Source: Pelargonium cotyledonis (taxonomy: Eukaryota; Streptophyta; Magnoliopsida; Geraniales; Geraniaceae). Taken from it: 25,877 nt of DNA. Shown here piece by piece: positions 1 through 8,230 of this stretch. A model generated the notes under the pieces. That model ran no database searches and was not told the DNA's origin. It saw only the letters and a list, made by a program, of their open reading frames with translations. Each line of letters begins with the position of its first letter. Positions within the stretch are counted from its first letter, which is position 1. The DNA lies in NCBI GenBank assembly GCA_036897625.1, contig JAYMTA010000631.1, positions 1-25,877 on the forward strand, written 5' to 3'. The translations under genes and the position numbers were made by a program.

Positions 1-593
1 CAAGGTGTCAACTTGAGAATTACAAAACAGTTAAAAGCATGTGCAACACCCAGTTAGTGCAACACAAGAATTAACCATGAAATTGCAATATTTTCAAAAC
101 ATAATCAGTCAAGACAGGACAGGACAAGCCCCTAATAGTTGGAATGGTGAACCATCTAACACTTGAAGTCTTGAATCAAAACAAAAGCATCATTAACAAT
201 TAGTCTGTCTATAAAAGTTCTGAAAGTATCAGCTCACAGTTGATGATTTCAAGTATGTGGAAAATACACTTCAACGATTCTATTTGTTCACTTCTCAGAA
301 ACCAAAAAGAAATATTTTAGTTTGAACAAAAATTCAAAGAAGAGATGAAATGGCAGTAGCCACCCAAAGCAAACCAACTAATTATAGGAAAATAATGCAA
401 TGATCTGTTCGGCTTTCATGAGAATGTAAAGAAAAATGAAGACAGTAAAGCCTAATGCAGCTGCGTTAGAGAAACCAGACAGCGAAACAGCGGTAAAAAT
501 GATTTTCTTTCCTCCACTTTCTCATAAACCAAACAGAATGTGAGCACCTCCTAAACAATGGGTGGGATTCAGGAAACAGAGACGGAAAGAAAC

Positions 594-628
594 CTGAGGG
601 GATTTGAAGCTCGGCGAAGCGCCAACAT
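594..628 (-). CDS. Gene D: first coding exon of a PPR gene running off the left edge
   Basis: Read on the minus strand, an ATG at 628-626 opens a 35-nt exon encoding MLALRRASNPLR, the last codon being split by the intron. The exon ends CTCAG at 594 and is followed by a GT donor at 593-592. Gene B (7,209-7,243) and gene C (11,506-11,540) have first exons of identical length and phase, and both join in frame to a second exon starting with Asn. Positions 1-593 are therefore the beginning of intron 1 and align closely with intron 1 of gene B. By that alignment exon 2 should start roughly 90 bp beyond the left edge. The N terminus is Arg-rich and Ala/Leu-rich, as in mitochondrial presequences. Whether the rest of the gene is intact cannot be seen here. 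Confidence 0.7.
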
Positions 629-760
629 GGTAAAAAGAAGATTCGATCGATCCCAGAGACAGTGAAATGTGAAATGTGAAATGAAGAGTGAAGACGACGT
701 CCCTTAAACCCTAACCAAAAACCACGAATGTGAAGTAGTTAGTTGAACCATGTATATCAA
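629..760 (-). promoter_or_regulatory. Leader/proximal promoter of gene D with telo-box
   Basis: This segment matches the region just upstream of gene B's ATG (7,244-7,340), including a telo-box, AAACCCTAA on the plus strand, at 706-714 (7,314-7,322 in B). Telo-boxes near the start site are typical of plant housekeeping and organelle-biogenesis genes. A short triplicated GTGAAAT run at about 662-683 is longer here than in B. Similarity to B fades past about 735, so only the proximal part of the promoter is shared. Confidence 0.5.
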
Positions 761-856
761 TTCTGCTTAAAACTACGACGTCCAAATTGTCTGATACCCT
801 AGTTACCTTGAATTTAAACAAAATTACGTAGTTTTGATAAACATATAAATTATTAA

Positions 857-1078
857 GAGTAAAATATGTATAAAGTTGGCTAATATAATTTTATATCAGT
901 TGCAACTTAATTAAGTCAATAAGGTGATTATATCTCATTAAATTTCACTTATCCCCACCTAAGTGAATTTGTGGGGGCGAAGCGACCCGTCATGATCCAT
1001 AATTTTAAATGAAGTGTTATCATCTCATTAGTGCAACTGATATAAAGTTATATTAGTCAACTGATACTCATATTACTC
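857..1078. mobile_element. Mutator-like MITE (222 bp) with 9-bp target-site duplication
   Basis: The element begins GAGTAAAATATG and ends TATTACTC. The two ends are inverted copies of each other over about 50 bp with a few mismatches and one indel, and include TTATATCAGTTGCA on both arms. It is flanked by a perfect 9-bp direct repeat AATTATTAA (848-856 and 1,079-1,087). TIRs of this length, a terminal G and a 9-bp duplication fit Mutator-like MITEs. The matching intergenic region between genes B and C (near 7,770-7,840) lacks it, which suggests insertion after the block duplication. There is no coding capacity. The GC-rich core at about 957-1,018 recurs near the right edge of the window. Confidence 0.75.
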
Positions 1079-1087
1079 AATTATTAA

Positions 1088-1928
1088 ATATTTTATAATT
1101 TTCTATATAGTTTTGATTATTGTTGATTTATCGAATGTATTAAACTACGTGGTTTTGATTAAAACTATATAACTCTTATATTAGTCAACTAATGTCTAAT
1201 TTACTTATAAGTATCGTTTGGTATTCCGATTCTACAAGAGAAAGTGATAGAGTCAATGAAAAAGTACGTTTTGTTGTGTTTGTGTAAAATTAGTCATAAG
1301 AGAGATGTAAAATGATGATTCATGGTAAAATTAGTCATAAGAGAGATGTAAAATGATGATTCATGGAATTTAAAATCATCTCTAATCTCTGAAAGCAAAA
1401 TATCTATAAGATATTTATAATCGACGCTGACTTTCTTACCATTTGAATTTTTGAATGACATTTATACTCTTTAAATTAAATTTTTTTTATTTATGTATTA
1501 TTCACAAATTTTATATTATATTATAATTATGTCATATTTTTTATTCGTGTTTCATTATACAATAAGAGCGACCCAAATCATCGTGCAAAAAAATATGTAA
1601 TATTAAAGTACAAAAATAAGTCAATATATTTTTATATATTTATACACTTTTGAACTAAATAATAAATTTATCTCTATCGAAATTTATAATATATTGTAAA
1701 AATATGTGTAGCAATTATGATAATTGAAAAGGGTATAAATATGTATTTCACGTTTTTCCAAAGTTTTGATATCTGATTTATTTATTCTAAACACAATAGT
1801 TTACATTCTTTCCATTTATACAAACATGGTATTATCAATTTTTTAATAATCTACATATTTGTAATATTCACAAACCATACATCCCCATTGTATCTTTATG
1901 AATTAATATAATAAAATTACTACGAGTA
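1088..1928. other. AT-rich intergenic DNA
   Basis: Apart from the 41-bp duplication, I see no gene. The first part (about 1,110-1,210) resembles the gene B-C spacer at about 7,800-7,910, with a shared ACTACGTGGTTTT-like stretch, so it belongs to the duplicated block. The rest is low-complexity AT-rich sequence with many stop codons in all frames. Confidence 0.5.
1284..1365. repeat. Perfect 41-bp tandem duplication
   Basis: Two adjacent, letter-perfect copies of a 41-bp unit beginning GTAAAATTAGTCATAAG lie at 1,284-1,324 and 1,325-1,365. The lack of any difference suggests a very recent duplication or an assembly artefact. No coding meaning is apparent. Confidence 0.9.
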
Positions 1929-2273
1929 CATATACAACTAATCTTCTAGAATTAGAAAAAAGACGCTCATTTTAAATAGGAAGAAATTCATTTTCAACTT
2001 TCAAGCACCATTTAACTCTATCTTATTTCATAATGACCCTGTCAATTAAGAGACTATTCGTTATGCTGAAGATGTACATATGAATCTATGATTATCCATT
2101 GTGACTTGAACATGTTATCTTCTCACTTTTCAATATTTTAACTAGTGACTTCAACTTGATAAAACAAGTTAAAAAGGCAGATATAGCACAAAATATCATA
2201 ACTGTTAAACAAGCAATTAACAACTGGGCTTGGTTAAAAAATGGAACAGGTGATGCATCCCATGAAACAACCA
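1929..2273 (-). other. Degenerate 3' flank of the C' copy
   Basis: Positions 1,929-2,011 align with 8,040-8,117 downstream of gene C (shared TAATCTTCTA, AGACGCTCATTTT and AGGAAGAAATTCATTT), and 2,268 onward aligns with about 8,168. About 250 bp between them (2,012-2,267) has no counterpart downstream of C, so it was inserted here or lost there. A short hydrophobic frame in that stretch has no supporting family or context. Confidence 0.5.
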
Positions 2274-3002
2274 TTACAGATTTTGATCAATCAAATCCAA
2301 CAATTTGTCGATTGGATCAAGCAAATATAACTTTGATGACAATGCCTTATCTGAGAATACATTATGTGCCTTCATCTTGTCCTTAAATCCATAAGCTGGA
2401 ATTTTGGCACGCACGTAAGCCTGTAATAATGAATCGAACTCCCAATATGCCAAACCTCTATCATCCTCCGAGACATCACCTTTCAGAGCATACCCTTTAA
2501 GAAGTGGCTTCACTAGATACTTTTGAACTGCCTTTAGCAATATGGATTCATAGAACCTTCCTCTTCCTCTTCTGTGGAAGAAACTGAAACAAACCCTTTT
2601 GGCCTTGGCCACGATGATCGGGAACTGGGTTTCGCTCAAATTCATCTTCTGGTCACGATCGGATCGTTGGGCCAATCTTATATCATCGACCGTCTGGTGT
2701 TTACAGACAAAATGGACGTGTTTGTCTTTGAAAATGAACGATCCTCTGCTTTCCTTGACCTCTGTTCCGGCCAATGTGGCAGAGATGAAGGCTTTTCCGG
2801 GGCCGGTGGACCAGAGAGGCCTTGTGGGGTCGGATCGATGAGAAATAGAGATTGACCCTCCATTTTTGGAGGACCAAATAAGACAAAAATGGCTCCCAAC
2901 TTGGAAGATCTGATGCGAAGGCAGTGTTAGAGGGTTGAAGTAGATATTGTCATGGACGAAAGAGAGTGATTTTGGTGCACAAGGGTGTTGGGAACGTAAC
3001 AT
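2274..3002 (-). pseudogene. C': chimeric relic, GH31-like fragment fused to PPR C terminus
   Basis: One uninterrupted minus-strand frame joins two unrelated pieces. The upstream part (about 2,993-2,580) reads like the N terminus of plant GH31 alpha-glucosidases of the YihQ/HGL1 type, with runs such as SSKNGGSISISHRSDP, GKAFISATLAGTEVKES and HFVCKHQTVDDI; this identification is from memory. The downstream part (about 2,553-2,274) is a copy of the gene C C terminus, with WEFDSLLQAYV and FKDKMKAHNVF. Relative to C it has lost 21, 20 and 10 bp. The 20- and 10-bp losses together restore the frame but leave a short scrambled stretch between them. The C stop codon is also changed, so the frame runs on 20 more residues. 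The PPR part is far too short to function, so this is a decayed fragment, though a transcribed chimera cannot be excluded. Confidence 0.6.
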
Positions 3003-3770
3003 GGGAATACCCCAAAACCTTATCAGAATATAATGGTATATAAACAAATAGAGCACAACCAAATAACTACAATATGCAAAAGTAGTCACTAATCATAGCA
3101 CATGTAAAAGCAAGCAACACAAAAGACACAAGCAATTTTTACGTGAAAAATCCAAAGCGAGAAAAAACCACGGAACTGAAGTCCACTCTAAAATCTCCAC
3201 TGTCAACAATAATGAGAATACACAATAATCTCTATACATATAGCTAGAGGCATACAATTATCATATTCTTGGAACAATAATCAAGCAATATGGGAAACAA
3301 GAACAAACTAGAAGTAGAGAAAATATCACCCAAAAGTTGTCTATCCAAAGCCCGTTTGACACACTTGCAGGCATCCGATCGAAATTTCTTCCATTGAAAA
3401 GATAGATATCGACGAGGTGAAGAAGCGATCAGAGCAGTCTAACGATCAGATCTCTGTGGATGATCAAAACACCGTGGCTGACCTATGCAAAAAATTCCAG
3501 CAACACCTCTGTCTCTCTATTTTTGTCCTCTCTCACAATGTGATTTCCAGCATTCAAGACAAAGGGTAAATACATCCATAACTTACCCTATAGGCCTATA
3601 GGCTTGGGTCTATCTATCAAATAACCAAATAAGAAAGGACCCAACCCAACAAAGGAAAAGGTTGTTGAGGTGTTCGTGGTGCTTCTTGGTGATCTTCAAA
3701 GCCGCCATTAATGGGACTTGGTGATGATCACTGATCAGAGTGTTCCAAGGAACTCACTCCATGCATCTGG
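2986..3770. mobile_element. LTR-like noncoding repeat (possible solo LTR fragment)
   Basis: Sequence with no coding frame begins TGTTGGGAACG immediately beside the GH31-like fragment. It contains a TTTTTACGTGAAAAAT...GAGAAAAAACCACGG arrangement near 3,137-3,174 that I associate with plant Copia-type LTRs. A TG start at 2,986 and a CA near 3,766 would give an LTR of about 780 bp, but I see no clear 5-bp target-site duplication and no second LTR, primer-binding site or gag/pol remnant. It could be another dispersed repeat. The boundaries are uncertain. Confidence 0.35.
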
Positions 3771-4290
3771 TTATAAGTATGCATTATATTCTCATACATA
3801 GTGTATCTAAACATGATCCTGTATGATATCCATTCATTTTGAAGCAAAACATGCCTGCATGCAGACAAAAAGAAAAGTAAGTCCTCTGAACAGAATTTGG
3901 AGTTTCATTGCCACAAGAAAACAGTACAAAATCATAAATGCTGGAGGGGCGAGCTATGCATATCCATGACGAGGAACACATTGCTAAGCGAAACCAAATT
4001 TAGGATCATGGATAACGGGGAAGGTAAAACAAAGAGCATTCAGAATGTAAGACATGCGACTAAATACTAAAGCAAATCAACATTAGCTGCTTTCCTGAAG
4101 GTATTAACCATGTCAAACTTCGCAACCATTGAGTTAGAAGACATCATATGAAAGCAACCTTGAAAATAAACAAACAAACTATCTGCAGATAATGACTGGT
4201 GTAGCTATGTCAAGGATCTGTTGGGCAGAAAACTAAACTGTAATCCTTCAACATGTCGAACGAGCAACTAATACTAAAGTCCAATGCAAT
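3771..4290 (-). other. Probable 3' UTR and downstream flank of gene B
   Basis: No gene is visible. The part nearest 4,290 is presumably the 3' UTR of gene B, but its end cannot be fixed from the sequence. The small frames here have no recognisable content. Confidence 0.4.
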
Positions 4291-7243
4291 TCAAACAAGC
4301 ACACCAGAAGTTCCTTTTTTCCTGAAGGCATCAATCTTGGCCAACCCCAAAGCCACTGATCTGTTTGGGGATACATTTTCCGCCTTCATCCTCTCCCTTA
4401 TTCCATAACATGGAGCTTTAGCATTTGTATATGCCCGCAACAGCGTCTGGAACTGCAATATTTGAGGTCTATACCCTTCACGTTTCATCAAATAAAAATA
4501 AAATTCAGTTTGATGGACATCGCCTTTGCTTGCATACCCATCCATGATAGCCATGTATGTCCAAAAACGCGGCTTCTTCGTACAATTCTGGGAAGCCCTT
4601 CTCAACAAAGAGTCAGCCTTTTCCACCTCTCCTGCTTTCAAATGAAATTTCACTAGCGCATCCCAAATTGATGGGTCAGTTCCATACCCACCTAATGTCA
4701 TTTGCTTCACAAGATCCTTCCCCTTATCGAACATCTTATTATCTGCATAAACCTTCAGTAGAGCAGAATAGATCTTCAACGATTGTGGCTTTGAAGTTTT
4801 TGGCATCTTATTAAAAACTGCCTCAGCTTCTTCTACCTTTTGCAGCTTCCCCCATGCTTCAATAGCCACTCTGCATTCCCAATGGCGTGGATTGGACTTG
4901 CAGACCTTCCAAACTCTTTCAACTTCATCAGCCTTTCCAAGAGCTGAATAAAGAGGGAGTAAAAGGTGGCATACTGAGCGGTGATCTTCAAAACTGCCTC
5001 CTTCGATCTGCTTCAGAACGGCCTCAGCTTTTTCTTTATGCCCACCACGGATGTAGTACCTAGCCAAAACAGCTTGGCTGTGAGGGAGAGGTTCAATGCC
5101 TTCAGCCTTCATTGTCTCCACCAGTTCATCCATTCCGCTTATGTCATTGGCTTGGCCTCTGATACTCATTAAGATTGAATAAGTAAATGGAGTGGGCTTG
5201 ACTTTTTCTTTCTCCATTAATGATAACACATCAGCTACTTTCGTTCTGTTATATCTCCTGTAAAGAATGAGCAACTGATCGCAAACAAATGCTGTGAGTG
5301 GAAATCCTAATTCCCTCATTTTACTGAACACTTCCTCCGCTTTCATGGCATTGTAAGTAACGCAGTTGGCCAACAAGATGCTGTAAAGAACCTCACCTCT
5401 GAAGGATTCTGGGACATTTTGAAAATAGTTTTCTGCCATTTGTAGACCGCGTAACTTGGCAATCAAATCAAGGCAAGAAGCATAGTCTCTCTCATCAAAA
5501 TCAAGTCGCTTATTTTCCTCCACCCAATCCAAGACCTACGGAACCAAGATACAGAAAAGAAACACAGGTGAAAAATCATAACTATCAACAACATAAAATA
5601 AACAATAACTCAAGAAGGATATGTGAACTTTTTTTATGAATAGCTAGGCAAACTGCAACTATAATTTATTCCACTATCCAGAAGTTGAACATTATCAGTA
5701 AATCTGCGAACATAATTAATAGTTTTCTTATAAAAAATCCGTAACAGATTCATTAAAAGAGAGCATTTCACTATGGTATTATACAAAACATCCCATATGA
5801 AAATCAAAGCTCGGTATTTTTTCTTTAATGTGTGTTAGCGGGTGGAACAAGCTTGTAAGATTGAACACTTGAAAGTTAAATACATAATCAAATGAGTTGG
5901 GCAATGACTAATATAATCGATCGTGTCATTGTCATCTATCACATATCAAATTATTTAGTAAAGATAAGATGAGCACAGATCACCTGTAAGGCCTTCACGT
6001 ACATCCCACGCTTGCGAAGGGTATGTATGACCAGAGAGATCTCTTCTCGGCCCAACTCTTTCCCTTCTGCAATCCACTTATCTAAAGCACTGCGAGCAGG
6101 CCGATGAATGTCAGCAAGAATAACCTTGAACAGTTCTGAGTTCTTCTCTGTCCTAGATGATTTTTTATCACTTGTGTTTGTTTCCTGATTTAATAAGCCA
6201 AGCTCATAAGGATCTTCAACAGCACCATCACCATCTATTACCTCTGCTTCTGAATTCATTGCATAATCTGCATTACCTTCTCCGAAAACCTCAGCTGTGG
6301 CTGGCAGTTCTAGATCAGAAACCGCATATTGTAAATTATCTACCTCTTCAATACTTTCTTTACCAGTTTGCGATGAAAGTCCACGTCTCCCAAGATAAAG
6401 TTTTGATGAAAAATCCTTGGAATGGTAAAATCTCTCCACAGATAGACAGCCACCGGGTACTACGTGAGGAGACATAAGAATACCAGTCTGGCTTTCAAGA
6501 CATTTTGGTGTTTCAAACTTAGAACAGCATGCATGAGAAATTCCTAGTGTATATCCCACATTCCTGAAAACAGAAGAAAGACAAACTGCCATTTTAGACT
6601 ACTACAAATGAAGACGCCATGAACCAGGGACGACGGATCCAGAACCTTATTCAGTGGGTCAACTTTAGAATAACAAAACATTAAAAAGCATGTTCAACAC
6701 CCAGTTGGTGCAACACAAGAATTAACCATGAAATTGCAATAATTTCAAAACATGAACAGTCAAGACAGGACAGGACAAGTCACACTTGAGCCAACACAAA
6801 AGCATCATTAACATAATCTGCCTATAAAAGTTCTGAAAGTATCAGCTCACAGTTGATGATTTCAAGTATGTCGAAAATAGACTTCAACGATTCTATTTGC
6901 TCACTTCTCAGAAACCAAAAAGAAATATTTTAATTTAAACAAAAAATTCAAAGAAGTGATTATATGGCAGTAGCCACCCAAAGCAAACCAACTATGTATA
7001 GGTAAATAATGCAACGATCTGTTCGGCTTTCATGAGAATTAAAAAATAAATGAAGATAGTAAAGCCTAATGCAGCTGTGTTAGAGAAATCAGACAGCGAA
7101 ACAGCGGTAAAAATGATTTTCCTTTCCTCCACTTTCTCAGAAACCAAACAGAAAGTGAGCACCTCCTAAACAATGGGTGGGTTTCAGGAAACAGCATGGG
7201 AAAGAAACCTGAGGGGATTTGAAGCTCGGCGAAGCGCGAACAT
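4291..7243 (-). CDS. Gene B: P-class pentatricopeptide repeat protein (PPR596-like), mitochondrial
   Basis: Coding exons on the minus strand are 7,243-7,209, 6,563-5,984 and 5,535-4,291, with GT-AG introns of 645 and 448 bp. They join in phase (phase 2, then 0) into 619 aa. The start is the 35-nt exon encoding MFALRRASNPLR; the Met encoded near 6,592 lies inside intron 1, just before the AG at 6,565-6,564. Exon 2 encodes a presequence-like N terminus and an acidic low-complexity stretch (about residues 70-160). Exon 3 carries about nine degenerate 35-residue PPR motifs from about residue 250 to near the C terminus, for example VLYSILLANCVTYN, FTYSILMSIRGQAND, KIYSALLKVYADNKM and LQFQTLLRAYTNAKA. 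There is no E or DYW editing domain, so it is P class. Such proteins bind organellar RNA; the closest remembered relative is Arabidopsis PPR596 (At1g80270). It is the only apparently intact member of the cluster visible here. Confidence 0.88.
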
Positions 7244-7340
7244 GGTGAACAGAAGATCTGATCGATCCCAGAGACAGTGAAATGGGAAATGAAGAGTGAA
7301 GATGAAGTCCTTCAAACCCTAACCAAAAACCACGAATGTG
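7244..7340 (-). promoter_or_regulatory. Leader/proximal promoter of gene B with telo-box
   Basis: The segment upstream of the ATG at 7,243 carries a telo-box (AAACCCTAA, plus strand) at 7,314-7,322 and is nearly the same as the gene D leader. The frame at 7,137-7,361 crosses the 35-nt exon in another phase and is not the coding frame. Confidence 0.5.
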
Positions 7341-8230
7341 AGGGATGCTGTTATTTTTCATAGTTTTTATTTTTTATCGCTCTTTCCTTTTATTTTCTGT
7401 AAGTTAAATTGTGAAAAGATCAAAATACTCTGGGTTCATTTCAACTATTGAATACCATGTCCTTTAATATTTGTGTAAAATGTTACAGTTTTTATTGATT
7501 GGACAAGTTTTTTGACGAATATTTATGAATTTATTCTTGATTATTATGAAAAAAGAATAAAATTGTCATTTCAAATTTTTTGAAGTCTCGTGTTGTGCAT
7601 ATAATGAGAGAGAGTATGTTTTTCTGTCAAAGCTAACTGACAAAAAATGTGTTAATTATAAAGTAGTAAACAACAATTATCCCAAGTAGTTTGTTGGACC
7701 AGTATTGTTTAAAACTACATAGCTTAATAGCCTTATTATCTCAACATTAATCAAAATTATGGAGTTTTGATAAACATGTGAATTTTTGGATTTTTTTTGC
7801 TATAATCAAAACAATGCAGATTTGATTACTGTTGAGTTATTGAGTGTATTAAATTACGTAGTTTTAAGTAAAACTGATATAATCGATCAAGAGATGTCCA
7901 ATTTGCTTGTTTTTTTTTTTTAACTCTTGTATCAATATCCAATTTACTTGTAGTGTTATACATCCACTCTTGTATCTTTACAAGATATAATAACAAATAA
8001 TAAATATGAACATATAATAAGATTACTAAAGTACTTCATATATAATTAATCTTCTAAAATTAGAAAAAGACGCTCATTTTGAATAGGAAGAAATTCATTT
8101 CCAACTTTCAAGCACCATTTTTTTTGTCATCGTTCAATAGTAAAAAAAGATTTGTCGATTTGATCAACCATTACAGTTTTTGATCAATCAAATCCAACGA
8201 TTTGTCGATTTGATCGAGCAAATGTAACTT
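7341..8230. other. Spacer between genes C and B
   Basis: No gene is visible. About 7,700-7,910 resembles 780-860 and 1,088-1,200, and 8,040-8,117 resembles 1,929-2,011, so this spacer is the undisturbed counterpart of the one holding the MITE. The 8,118-8,230 stretch is the likely 3' UTR of gene C and repeats ATTTGTCGATTTGATC at 8,151-8,166 and again at about 8,200. Confidence 0.5.

Noticed and set aside
2092-2274. Short hydrophobic minus-strand frame (60 aa)
   Set aside because: AT-rich DNA readily yields hydrophobic frames; there is no family, no splice context, and it lies in an indel relative to the gene C flank.
2574-2899. Several 60-93 aa frames overlapping the GH31-like fragment
   Set aside because: They are shadows of the chimeric minus-strand frame, which alone shows family-like sequence.
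7137-7361. 74-aa minus-strand frame over the gene B leader
   Set aside because: It reads the 35-nt first exon in the wrong phase and runs through the donor site; the spliced frame MFALRRASNPLR is conserved in three copies.
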